DNA of 32,993 nt from Nitriliruptoraceae bacterium (GCA_007130695.1 SLRZ01000079.1:1-32993); one strand, 5' to 3'. Shown: positions 1-6,654, counted from the first letter of the stretch. Notes: generated by a model not told the origin, from the sequence alone. Numbers and translations: made by a program.

Positions 1-76
1 CGGGCCCCCTCGCGCGTGCAGGCGGCCGACCGACCGAGCATGGTCGCCCGGGTCGGACCGGCAGGAAGGCAGGGGC

Positions 77-475
77 ATGGCCGAGGACACCGACGACGCT
101 CCGCTGGTCCGGCTCGAACGCTGGGACGGCACCTGGCCAGAGGACGACGACTTCGCCGGACTGAAAGCCGACGTAGCGGCCTACGGCCACACCGACCCGC
201 TGGCCACCCTGCGCACCCTCAGCGAGGCCAGCGGCGTGCCCGTGGGTGCGCTCGTGCGCTACGTGCTGGCCCGGTGGGCGTCCGGAGGTGCCGAGGCACT
301 GCTCGAGCTCGGCACCTCCGGGGTGGACCACCTGCGCCGGGCGGTCGACGAGGCGGAGCGCGCCGGCACGGACCGGGCGCGGCTGGCCGCCTACGACGTC
401 GTGCGTCAGCAGGTGGGCTGGCTGGCACAGGGGCTCGACGACCCGGAGGCCACCTACCCCGACGGGGGCGGGTGA
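77..475 (+). CDS. Conserved small soluble protein, DUF6027-like
   Basis: This 132-residue protein starts at ATG 77 behind a purine-rich AAGGCAGGGG ribosome binding site. It has no signal peptide or membrane segment and is rich in acidic residues. The central part (about residues 35-75) carries DPLATLRTLSEASGVPVGAL followed by RYVLARWAS and a LLELG motif, an all-helical arrangement I associate from memory with the actinobacterial DUF6027 family; no biochemical function is known to me. The helix after GVPVGAL resembles a small helix-turn-helix, so a DNA- or protein-binding role is possible but unproven. It converges on the LuxR regulator and the two share a hairpin between their stops. Family assignment is moderately sure; function is unknown. 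Confidence 0.72.
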   Translation: MAEDTDDAPLVRLERWDGTWPEDDDFAGLKADVAAYGHTDPLATLRTLSEASGVPVGALVRYVLARWASGGAEALLELGTSGVDHLRRAVDEAERAGTDRARLAAYDVVRQQVGWLAQGLDDPEATYPDGGG

Positions 476-482
476 CCGACAC

Positions 483-501
483 CGCCGGCGTCGTGCCGGC
501 G
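483..501. terminator. Bidirectional terminator-like hairpin
   Basis: A perfect 7-bp inverted repeat, CGCCGGC (483-489) and GCCGGCG (495-501) with a 5-base loop, lies in the 33-base gap between the convergent stops at 475 and 509. There is no U-tract on either strand, which is common for actinobacterial terminators. Confidence 0.5.
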
Positions 502-508
502 TGGGCCC

Positions 509-1198
509 TCAGCGGATGAGGCCGAGCCGGAACGCCCGGGCCACGGCGCCCGTGCGGTCGGGCACGTCCAGCTTCACCAGCAGATTCTGCACGTGGGTCT
601 TGATCGTGCGGGCCGAGAGCCCCAGCCGGCTGCCGACCTGCTGGTTGGTCAGCCCCTCCGCCAGCAGCTGCAGGACCTCGATCTCGCGGGGAGTCAGTGC
701 GGAGGCGCTGACATCCGGCGGTTCGTTGCGCCAGGTCCCGGCCAGCTGCATCGCGATCGTGGGCGAGACGATGCGCTCGCCCTCGGCGGTCCGCAGCGCG
801 CCGTCCCGCAGTTCCTCGGCGGTCGAGGTCGAGAGCAGGAAGCTGTCGACGCCGGCGATCACCGCTTCGCGCAGGTCGATCACGGTGACGCTGTCGGCCA
901 CGACCATGACCCGCAGCTCCTCGTGGACGGCCTTGGCCGCCGCGACCACCCGGAAGGTCTGCGGGTCGTCGTCACGCAGGCCGATGACCAGCACGTCGGG
1001 CTGGTCCCGCTCGATGGTCTCGACGGCGGTTTCGAACCCGGCCTCGGCCAACGCGGCCAGGCGGTCGCCCTCGCCCAGCATGAGCGCCAGTCCGGCCCGT
1101 ACCAGCGGACGCGAGTCCGTCACGAGGGCCGTGGTCGTCGCCGACCCGGTGGCGCTCGTCGACTGCGCGGGCTGCGACGGGGTGGCGATTGCGGGCAC
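509..1198 (-). CDS. Orphan LuxR/NarL-family regulator with degenerate receiver
   Basis: The 229-residue protein starts at GTG 1198 with GGAGG five bases upstream. The C-terminal ~62 residues are a classical LuxR helix-turn-helix: LTPREIEVLQLLAEGLTNQQ, then GLSARTIKTHVQNLL. The N-terminal ~20 residues are low-complexity Ser/Thr/Ala/Gln, followed by a receiver-like fold beginning at ALVTDSRPLVRAGL. The receiver lacks the usual chemistry: the phospho-acceptor Asp position (VLVIGLR, where LLDL or LMDL is expected) is Gly, the acidic pair is reduced to one Asp, and the conserved Lys (usually LLKD) is Ser in SFLLSTS. No histidine kinase is adjacent. It is probably a phosphorylation-independent transcription factor; its target is not evident. 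It lies just downstream of greA on the same strand, with its own structured leader between them. Confidence 0.9.
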   Translation of the reverse strand: MPAIATPSQPAQSTSATGSATTTALVTDSRPLVRAGLALMLGEGDRLAALAEAGFETAVETIERDQPDVLVIGLRDDDPQTFRVVAAAKAVHEELRVMVVADSVTVIDLREAVIAGVDSFLLSTSTAEELRDGALRTAEGERIVSPTIAMQLAGTWRNEPPDVSASALTPREIEVLQLLAEGLTNQQVGSRLGLSARTIKTHVQNLLVKLDVPDRTGAVARAFRLGLIR

Positions 1199-1219
1199 GG
1201 TGACCTCCGGATTTCCCTG

Positions 1220-1271
1220 CCCGGTATCGAACCGGGTCGGGGCGTCCGAAGGGGACGGTTGCGTGATGGTA
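1220..1271 (-). promoter_or_regulatory. Promoter and structured 5' leader of the LuxR regulator
   Basis: A minus-strand -10 candidate TACCAT (plus-strand ATGGTA, 1266-1271) would give a leader of about 60 bases. The leader holds two hairpins: CGTCC/GGACG (arms 1243-1247 and 1253-1257) and CCCGGT/ACCGGG (arms 1220-1225 and 1231-1236). The second reads on the minus strand as a 5-bp stem around TTCGATA, just like a tRNA T-arm. The ribosome binding site GGAGG follows it. The structures are seen; a regulatory role is inference. Confidence 0.4.
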
Positions 1272-1303
1272 TTTCCGCCGCGGAAGCCACCCGAACGGAC
1301 TAG

Positions 1304-1768
1304 TCAGGAGGTGCGGATGTCCTTGACCGTGACCTCGACCGAGGCGCCGGTGGGTGTGGCGAAGCTGACCGTGTCGCCCTGGTTCGCGCCCGTGATCGCC
1401 TTGCCCATGGGGGACTCGGCCGACAGGATCTCGAGCTCGTCGTGGGAGTCCTCGCGGCTGCCCAGGAAGTAGACCTCCACGTCGCCCTCGACGTCGAGCT
1501 CGATGACCAGTCCGGGACGCACCACGTCGGTGTCGTCGGGCTCGCCGATCTTCGCGTCGCGGAGCAGCTCGTCGAGCTGGCGGATGCGGGCTTCCATCTT
1601 GCCCTGCTCGTCCTTGGCGGCGTGGTACTCCGCGTTCTCCTTGAGGTCGCCGTGGGAGCGTGCCTCCTCGATGTCGGCGGCCATCTGTTCCCGACCCACG
1701 GTCTTGAGGTGCTCGCGCTCCTCCATGAGGCGGTCGTACGCCTCCTGGCTCAGCCACGTCTCGGCCAT
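1304..1768 (-). CDS. greA: Transcription elongation factor GreA
   Basis: GreA enters the secondary channel of RNA polymerase and stimulates cleavage of backtracked transcripts. I chose ATG 1768 (154 residues, MAETWLS) because GAGGT sits seven bases upstream; an in-frame ATG 33 bases earlier would add 11 residues that the family does not have. The N-terminal antiparallel coiled coil spans about residues 8-75. Its tip carries GDLKENAEYHAAKDEQ with the catalytic acidic residues D41 and E44, in the same positions as in well-studied GreA. The C-terminal FKBP-like domain ends in SPMGKAITGANQGDTVSF and a beta strand EVTVKDI. Length and motifs are standard. It is divergent from uppS and has a hairpin in its leader. 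Confidence 0.98.
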   Translation of the reverse strand: MAETWLSQEAYDRLMEEREHLKTVGREQMAADIEEARSHGDLKENAEYHAAKDEQGKMEARIRQLDELLRDAKIGEPDDTDVVRPGLVIELDVEGDVEVYFLGSREDSHDELEILSAESPMGKAITGANQGDTVSFATPTGASVEVTVKDIRTS

Positions 1769-1806
1769 GGTGCTACCTCGCGAACGTCGATTCGGGTTCA
1801 TGACGA

Positions 1807-1844
1807 ACGCCCGGACCGGGGCCCGGGCGTGAGAGAAGAGCGTA
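1807..1844 (-). promoter_or_regulatory. greA promoter and leader hairpin
   Basis: A minus-strand -10 candidate TACGCT lies at plus-strand 1839-1844. Just downstream, at the 5' end of the predicted leader, is a perfect 8-bp inverted repeat ACGCCCGG/CCGGGCGT (1807-1814 and 1823-1830) with an 8-base loop. About 38 bases separate it from the greA start. It could be an attenuator or a stability element. Confidence 0.45.
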
Positions 1845-1890
1845 CCAGGCCGCTCACCTGCCCTGCAGCGGTCGGGTGGGGGGTGAGGGC

Positions 1891-1902
1891 TAGGCTCGCG
1901 CC
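1891..1902 (+). promoter_or_regulatory. uppS promoter -10, leaderless start
   Basis: TAGGCT (1891-1896) fits the actinobacterial TANNNT -10 element and ends six bases before the uppS ATG, so transcription should begin at or next to the start codon. There is no Shine-Dalgarno sequence in between. Confidence 0.6.
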
Positions 1903-2682
1903 ATGAGCATGCTGGACCTCGCCTACCGGGTCTACGAGCGCAGGCTCGCGGCCGACCTCGCGGAAGGCCCCGTGCCCGGGCACGTGGGCGTCATCCTCGA
2001 CGGCAACCGACGCTTCGCCCGGGAGCGTGGACTGCCGGGCCCCACCGAGGGCCATGTGGCCGGGGCGCGCCACATCGAGGTGTTCCTCGACTGGTGTCTC
2101 GACTTCGACATCCCGTGCGTGACGCTGTGGCTGTTGTCGACCGACAACCTCGGGCGTGACGACGAGGAGGTGGCCGGCCTCCTCTCCATCATCGAGGACA
2201 CCGTCGTGCGGATGGTCAGCGGCCCCGACGCCGAGGCCAGGGGGCTGCGGGTCACGGCGGTGGGCGCCCTCGAACTGCTGCCCGACGACACCCGCCGGGC
2301 CCTGGAGCGGGCCGAGGAGGCGACGGCGACCCACGACCGGCTGCGGGTCCAGGTGGCGGTGGGCTACGGCGGTCGCCAGGAGATCACCGACGCCCTGCGC
2401 AGCCTCCTGCGGGACCGGGCCGAACAGGGGCAGAGTCTCGAGGACGTCGCCGCCTCCCTGCGTCCCGAGGACATCGGCGATCACCTCTACACCACCGGCC
2501 TGCCCGACCCCGACCTGATCATCCGCACCTCCGGTGAGGTCCGGTTGTCGGGCTTCCTCTTGTGGCAGTCGGCCCACAGCGAGTTCTACTTCTGCGACAC
2601 CTACTGGCCCGAGTTCCGCCGGGTCGACTTCCTGCGGGCGCTGCGCGACTACCAGCGGCGGAGCCGGCGCTTCGGCCGCTGA
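1903..2682 (+). CDS. uppS: Short-chain (Z)-isoprenyl diphosphate synthase (UppS family, Rv1086-like)
   Basis: This cis-prenyltransferase of 259 residues elongates an allylic diphosphate with isopentenyl diphosphate, giving polyprenyl carriers for cell-wall sugars. Family motifs are complete: ILDGNRRFAR with the catalytic Asp D33, LWLLSTDNL, VAVGYGGRQEI, DPDLIIRTSGEVRLSGFLLW and the C-terminal RALRDYQRR. The start MSMLDLAYRVYERRL and the SGEVRLSGFLLWQSAHSEFY stretch match what I remember of Mycobacterium Rv1086, which makes the short product Z,E-farnesyl diphosphate rather than the long carrier. Product length cannot be read safely from sequence, so a long-chain UppS remains possible. The gene starts at ATG 1903 directly after a -10 element and appears leaderless. 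It is divergent from greA. Confidence 0.95.
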   Translation: MSMLDLAYRVYERRLAADLAEGPVPGHVGVILDGNRRFARERGLPGPTEGHVAGARHIEVFLDWCLDFDIPCVTLWLLSTDNLGRDDEEVAGLLSIIEDTVVRMVSGPDAEARGLRVTAVGALELLPDDTRRALERAEEATATHDRLRVQVAVGYGGRQEITDALRSLLRDRAEQGQSLEDVAASLRPEDIGDHLYTTGLPDPDLIIRTSGEVRLSGFLLWQSAHSEFYFCDTYWPEFRRVDFLRALRDYQRRSRRFGR

Positions 2683-2800
2683 CCGGCGACCCGACCTCCT
2701 CGGACCCTCCCCGCCCCTCCGCCTCGCCCCGCCTCGCCACCTCGCTGCGCCGCCGCCGCCGCGCTGCCGCCTCGCCGCCGCGCCGCTGCCGTGCTCGGGC

Positions 2801-2953
2801 TGCGACGTGGGCCGTTCGCGGGTGACGGCCTGGCGGCACAGCGGGTCGGGGTGTGACGTGGCACGGTCAGGGGTGACGGGCTGGCGTTGCAGCCTGGCGG
2901 GCTGTGACGTGTGCCGTTCCGGGGGGCAAGCCTGGCGTCGCAGGTCGGTGCTG
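2801..2953 (+). repeat. Tandem array A: three 51-bp units
   Basis: Units start at 2801, 2852 and 2903, exactly 51 bases apart. Each begins TG(C/T)GACGTG and has (C/T)TGGCG near position 30-35 with GCA following. The units are diverged from each other but match the array at 32070-32222 position by position in length and landmarks. In units carrying CGTCGCA, the initial TG(C/T)GACG can pair with it as an inverted repeat. Since 51 is divisible by three, one frame stays open as a 17-residue repeat (CDVGRSRVTAWRHSGSG in unit 1). Confidence 0.85.
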
Positions 2954-3000
2954 CGGCCGCTGACCGGTCGACCGATCGGGCACGGGGTGCGGTGTCGAGG

Positions 3001-3033
3001 TTGCGCGGATCCGGAGGGCGGCGTCGCTATCGT
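3001..3033 (+). promoter_or_regulatory. Candidate promoter for a leader RNA / phoH2
   Basis: TTGCGC (3001-3006) and TATCGT (3028-3033) resemble -35 and -10 elements, although the 21-base spacer is longer than optimal. No better promoter is visible nearer phoH2. Confidence 0.3.
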
Positions 3034-3139
3034 CGAGCGTGCCAGTGACCGCCACGGACCGAGTCGAAGCCACGGTGCGAGCCACCCCGAAACACGGCGA
3101 ACCACCCCACGGGACGCCACCCGCCCATGAGGCGCACCC

Positions 3140-3180
3140 ACCCGGGGACCGCGGGGCCCTGCGCCCCCGCCGACCCGGGT
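3140..3180 (+). other. Strong nested stem-loop in phoH2 leader
   Basis: Outer stem ACCCGGG (3140-3146) pairs with CCCGGGT (3174-3180); inner stem GCGGGG (3151-3156) pairs with CCCCGC (3165-3170), separated by a small internal loop. It may be part of an untranslated leader or of a small RNA ending at the hairpin 3207-3230. Confidence 0.45.
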
Positions 3181-3206
3181 CCGGACGCCAGCAGCGTCAC
3201 CACCTC

Positions 3207-3230
3207 AACGCCGCCTTCACGGGCGGCGTT
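3207..3230 (+). terminator. Terminator-like hairpin upstream of phoH2
   Basis: AACGCCGCC (3207-3215) and GGCGGCGTT (3222-3230) form a perfect 9-bp stem with the six-base loop TTCACG, followed by CGTCGTTCCC. It lies 61 bases before phoH2 with no obvious promoter after it, so it could be an attenuator for phoH2 or the end of a separate small RNA. Confidence 0.5.
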
Positions 3231-3291
3231 CGTCGTTCCCGGACCCGAGGTGGTGCTCGCCGCCTCAACCGGCCCGGGTAGGGAGCCCACC

Positions 3292-4659
3292 ATGACCACC
3301 ACGCACCCGTCCCGCACCTTCGTCCTCGACACCTGCGTCCTGCTCGCCGACCCGGACTCGCTGCTGCGCTTCGACGAGCACCACGTGGTCCTGCCCCTGG
3401 TCGTGATCGAGGAACTCGACCGCAAGAAGACGGCCATGGACGACGTCGGGCGCAACGCCCGGCTCGCCCTGCGGCGCATCGAGGAACTGCGGGTGGCCAG
3501 CGACGGGGGGCTTCGCCGCCCGCTGGCCCTGCCGACGGGCGGTTCCGTGCGCATCGAGTCCAACCACGTGGACGTCGACCTGCCGCCCTACCTCGATCCG
3601 CACAAACCCGACCACCGCATCCTCGCCGTGGCCCTGGGCGTGGGCGCGACGCTGGTGACCAAGGACGCGGCGCTGCGGATCAAGGGCAGCCAGCTCGGGG
3701 TGGGGGTCGAGGACTACCGGGGCGACACCGCCCGCACGGACGAGCACACCACGGGGATCGTGGAGCTCGAGGTCGACCCGGTCGTGCTCGACGATCTGCA
3801 CCGTGACGGCAAGGCGCAGCTCGAGGTCGGGATGGCGGACCTGGCGGCTGCTGGCGTCGAACAGTTGTGGGCCAACGCCTGCCTGGTCCTGCGGGCCGGG
3901 CCGTCGTCGTCGGGGCTCGGGCGCGTGCTCGACGTCGACGAGGACGGCACCGCCACCGTGCACAAGGTCCCCGGCCACCGGCAGGCGTTCGGCATGTCGG
4001 CCCGCGACGTGCGCCAGACCTTCGCCATCGATCTGCTGCTGGACCCGCAGGTGCCGTGTGTCTCGCTGATGGGGATGGCGGGAACCGGCAAGACGTTCCT
4101 GGCCCTCGCGGCGGCGCTGGAACAGGTGCTGCAGGCGACCGCCTACCGGCGGGTCTCGGTCTACCGCCCGCTGGTCGCGGTCGGCAGCCAGGACATCGGC
4201 TACCTGCCCGGAGACCTCGACGAGAAGCTCGCCCCGTGGATGGCTGCGGTCCACGACAACCTCTACGCCCTGCTTCGCCGCGACGACTCGCCCAGCGCCA
4301 GCGCGCGCGAGCACCGCCAGACCCAGTCGACGATCGAGTCGCTGATCGACCGGGGTCAGCTCGAACTGGCCGCGATCACCTACCTGCGTGGCCGCTCGAT
4401 CACCGATGAGTTCGTGATCGTCGACGAGGCCCAGAACATCGAGCTGTCCGCGCTGAAGGTCGTGCTCACCCGGATGGGCTCGGGCTCGAAGGTGGTCTTC
4501 TGCGGCGACCTCGGGCAGGTCGACAACCCCTACATCTCGCCCTACGGGGGGATGGCCGCCCTGATCGAGAAGATGAAGGGCTCGCCGCTGTTCGGTCACG
4601 TGACCCTGTCGAAGGGCGTGCGCAGCCCCCTGGCCGAACACGCCGCCACCATCTTCTGA
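3292..4659 (+). CDS. phoH2: PhoH-family ATPase with N-terminal PIN domain (PhoH2)
   Basis: I chose ATG 3292 (455 residues) because GTAGGGAG lies a few bases upstream and the PIN domain begins at once; a frame extending to 3127 is low-complexity. The N-terminal PIN ribonuclease domain (about residues 8-150) opens with TFVLDTCVLLADP, Asp13 being the first metal ligand, and contains LVVIEELDRKK. The C-terminal PhoH P-loop domain (about 225-455) has Walker A GMAGTGKT (Lys267) and Walker B FVIVDEAQN (Asp378), then VVFCGDLGQVDNPY. PhoH2 proteins couple ATP-dependent RNA unwinding to PIN cleavage and often occur with a small antitoxin gene; none is evident immediately upstream here. The gene follows a structured leader and converges with the membrane protease gene. 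Confidence 0.95.
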   Translation: MTTTHPSRTFVLDTCVLLADPDSLLRFDEHHVVLPLVVIEELDRKKTAMDDVGRNARLALRRIEELRVASDGGLRRPLALPTGGSVRIESNHVDVDLPPYLDPHKPDHRILAVALGVGATLVTKDAALRIKGSQLGVGVEDYRGDTARTDEHTTGIVELEVDPVVLDDLHRDGKAQLEVGMADLAAAGVEQLWANACLVLRAGPSSSGLGRVLDVDEDGTATVHKVPGHRQAFGMSARDVRQTFAIDLLLDPQVPCVSLMGMAGTGKTFLALAAALEQVLQATAYRRVSVYRPLVAVGSQDIGYLPGDLDEKLAPWMAAVHDNLYALLRRDDSPSASAREHRQTQSTIESLIDRGQLELAAITYLRGRSITDEFVIVDEAQNIELSALKVVLTRMGSGSKVVFCGDLGQVDNPYISPYGGMAALIEKMKGSPLFGHVTLSKGVRSPLAEHAATIF

Positions 4660-4686
4660 CACCCTGCGCGCGGTCAGACCCGCCGC

Positions 4687-5409
4687 TCACACGGGTGGCA
4701 GCGCGAGCATCCCGCAGGCCCACAGGCCGTGGGCCAGCATCGGTGCCCCCATGGTTCCGGTGCGCTCCTGCAGCCATCCCCACACCAGCCCGCCGAGCAG
4801 GGCGGCCGCCACCAGGGCGAGGTGGCCGGTGGAGACGTGGAAGAGGGCATAGACCCCGGCGCCCGCGAGCACGGTGGCGCCGGGCCGTGCCGCCAGCCGC
4901 GGAGCGCGCACATGCAGGAGACCGGCCAACAGCGGATGGATCGCGCCCCGCCAGTAGACCTCCTCCAGGGGTGCGGTCACCGCGCCGCCGACCAGCAGCG
5001 CCCACCACAGCGAGACCTCCCCGGTACGGCCGTAGACCTGCTCGGCCGTCGGGGCCAGCCGGGGCAGCAGGTGGGCGCCGAGGTCGAACAGCACGTGCGC
5101 GGCGGCGAGATGGGCCGCCGCGACCGCCACGGCGAGCAGCGCCTGGCGGGGCGTGAGCCGCCAGCGGGGCAGGGTCCTGGCCGCGGTCACGACCGCCGGG
5201 TGGTCGGCATCCGGTCGGTCGAGCGAGGCCAGGGTCCCCCGGCGAACCCACAATCCGGCCAACCCGGTGAGGCTGCCGCCCACCGCGATCAGCGGGAAGA
5301 AGGGCAGCCCGGAGAGGTTGAACGCCGCCGCCCACAGTCCGAGGAGCACGATGCCGGAGAACAGCGCCCGATGGCTGGCTGGCGAACGGACCCGCGTCGC
5401 AGGATCCAC
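4687..5409 (-). CDS. CPBP-family intramembrane metalloprotease
   Basis: The protein of about 240 residues begins at GTG 5409 with AGGGGG upstream. It is almost entirely hydrophobic, with roughly seven membrane segments starting at residue ~15. Family motif 1 is APLEEVYWRG (EExxxR) and motif 2 is ALFHVSTG, with a last conserved His in MLAHGLWACG; these glutamates and histidines form the metal site of CAAX-type/Abi proteases. Family members process prenylated proteins in eukaryotes and act in bacteriocin self-protection or signalling in bacteria; the substrate here is unknown. It is divergent from an ABC exporter, and their -10 elements overlap. Confidence 0.88.
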   Translation of the reverse strand: MDPATRVRSPASHRALFSGIVLLGLWAAAFNLSGLPFFPLIAVGGSLTGLAGLWVRRGTLASLDRPDADHPAVVTAARTLPRWRLTPRQALLAVAVAAAHLAAAHVLFDLGAHLLPRLAPTAEQVYGRTGEVSLWWALLVGGAVTAPLEEVYWRGAIHPLLAGLLHVRAPRLAARPGATVLAGAGVYALFHVSTGHLALVAAALLGGLVWGWLQERTGTMGAPMLAHGLWACGMLALPPV

Positions 5410-5460
5410 GCACGCCCCCTGCCCGTCGGTACGGGCCACAGCCGCGTGGTGACCCGTGGC

Positions 5461-5467
5461 TAGCGTA
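5461..5467. promoter_or_regulatory. Overlapping divergent -10 elements
   Basis: The heptamer TAGCGTA gives TAGCGT (5461-5466) on the plus strand for the ABC operon and TACGCT (5467-5462) on the minus strand for the protease gene. This would leave leaders of about 125 and 45 bases. Confidence 0.4.
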
Positions 5468-5598
5468 GGGGTCGGTCCGGTCCGTTTCCGAAGCGCTCCG
5501 GCCTCGTCCGACCGACCACCCTGGCGTGGGGCCGTCCCGCCGGTCCCGTCCCGCCAGGCCACGCGCCGGAGATCCCCGACCCACCGACAGGTACGCAG

Positions 5599-6654
5599 GT
5601 GACCGCCACCTCGACACCCCGCTCCGGCCCCGCGGCCGGCCGCGACCTCATCGTGCGCGTCGAGGACGTGACCAAGTCCTTCGGCGACGTGCGCGCCCTC
5701 GACGGGGTCAGCCTCGGCTTCGAACCGGGGATCGTCTACGGCCTGCTCGGTCCCAACGGGGCGGGCAAGACCACGCTCATCAGGGTGCTGACGACGCTGC
5801 TGCCGCCCGACACGGGCACGGTCGAGGTCGCCGGCGTCGACGTCGTGGCCGACGGGACGGCGGCCCGGGGCCGCATCGGGCTGGCCGGACAGTTCGCGGT
5901 CGTCGACGAGTACCTCACCGGCCGCGAGAACGTCGTCATGGTGGGCCGCCTCTACGGGCTCGGCCGTGCCGAGGCGCGCCGCCGCGCCGACGACGTGCTC
6001 GAACGGATCGGCCTGCACCAGGACGCCGGGCGCCGGGTGAGCACCTACTCGGGCGGGATGCGGCGACGGCTGGACCTCGCCGCGTCGCTCGTGGGCCGAC
6101 CGCAGGTCATGTTCCTCGACGAGCCCACCACCGGGATCGACCCCCGCAACCGCATGGGCCTGTGGGAGCTGATCAAGGATCTGGTCGAGACCGGCACCAC
6201 GGTCCTGCTGACCACCCAGTACCTCGAGGAGGCGGACCAGCTCGCCGACCGGATCGGGGTCATCGACCACGGCCGCATCATCACCGAGGGCACCGCCGAC
6301 GAGCTCAAGGACCACTTCGGCGGGTCGGTCATCGAACTGGGCACCGAGGACGACCAGATGGCGACCGCGGCGCGCGTCCTCGCCGAGCTCACCGGGGAGG
6401 AGCCCATCCGCGACCAGGCCCGCCGACGGCTGCGGGTCCCGGCCCGGGACGGGGCCCAGACCCTGGTCGCGGCCGTGCGCGCCCTCGACGACGCCGGCGT
6501 AGTGCCCACCGACCTGGCGCTGCACAAGCCCACCCTCGACGACGTCTTCCTGGCGTTGACCGCCGACGAAGACGCGAGCCCGGACGTGGGCCCGGCGGCC
6601 GGGGGTTCTACGGGCCCCTCCGCCGGTGCCGGGCACGGATCGGAGGGCCGCTGA
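5599..6654 (+). CDS. ABC exporter ATP-binding protein, DrrA-like
   Basis: This 351-residue ATPase powers the membrane protein encoded next. Its P-loop domain has Walker A GPNGAGKT (Lys57), the signature TYSGGMRRRLDLA, Walker B VMFLDEPTTGID (Asp174, Glu175) and a switch region LLTTQYLEEADQLADRIGVI in which the usual His is Gln, as is typical of the DrrA drug-resistance subfamily. A C-terminal regulatory extension (about 225-325) ends in PTLDDVFLALT, another DrrA feature; the last 25 residues are Gly/Ser/Ala-rich. GTG 5599 is the chosen start (MTATSTP); no strong ribosome binding site is visible. Drug or lipid export is the likely role, with the substrate not predictable. Confidence 0.93.
   Translation: MTATSTPRSGPAAGRDLIVRVEDVTKSFGDVRALDGVSLGFEPGIVYGLLGPNGAGKTTLIRVLTTLLPPDTGTVEVAGVDVVADGTAARGRIGLAGQFAVVDEYLTGRENVVMVGRLYGLGRAEARRRADDVLERIGLHQDAGRRVSTYSGGMRRRLDLAASLVGRPQVMFLDEPTTGIDPRNRMGLWELIKDLVETGTTVLLTTQYLEEADQLADRIGVIDHGRIITEGTADELKDHFGGSVIELGTEDDQMATAARVLAELTGEEPIRDQARRRLRVPARDGAQTLVAAVRALDDAGVVPTDLALHKPTLDDVFLALTADEDASPDVGPAAGGSTGPSAGAGHGSEGR

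Larger units (their letters stand above)
2683..3291. other. 609-base intergenic region between uppS and phoH2
   Basis: No convincing gene is present. In order it holds a strongly pyrimidine-rich tract (about 2695-2795), a tandem array of three 51-bp units (2801-2953), a putative promoter (3001-3033), a strong nested hairpin (3140-3180) and a terminator-like hairpin (3207-3230). Open frames crossing it on either strand have no family resemblance and run through low-complexity sequence. Confidence 0.7.

Noticed and set aside
1220-1236. A tRNA gene
   Set aside because: Only a T-arm-like hairpin is found; no acceptor stem, D-arm or anticodon arm can be placed upstream on the minus strand.
1798-3141. 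Long minus-strand open frame of 447 codons across uppS and the repeat region
   Set aside because: It is the antisense shadow of uppS, lacks any family motif, and is rich in Arg/Pro/Gly as expected from non-coding frames in GC-rich DNA.
3040-3230. 6C RNA or another known actinobacterial small RNA
   Set aside because: C-rich loops are present, but not two clear stem-loops with six or more loop cytidines; kept only as an unnamed structured leader.
5523-5575. Imperfect GCGTGG/CCACGC inverted repeat in the ABC exporter leader
   Set aside because: Only six bases pair over a long loop, which is expected by chance at this GC content.
5526-6650. Plus-strand frame continuous with the ABC permease but starting at 5526
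   Set aside because: The part before 6654 is the out-of-frame shadow of the DrrA-like gene; only the segment from ATG 6654 has permease features.
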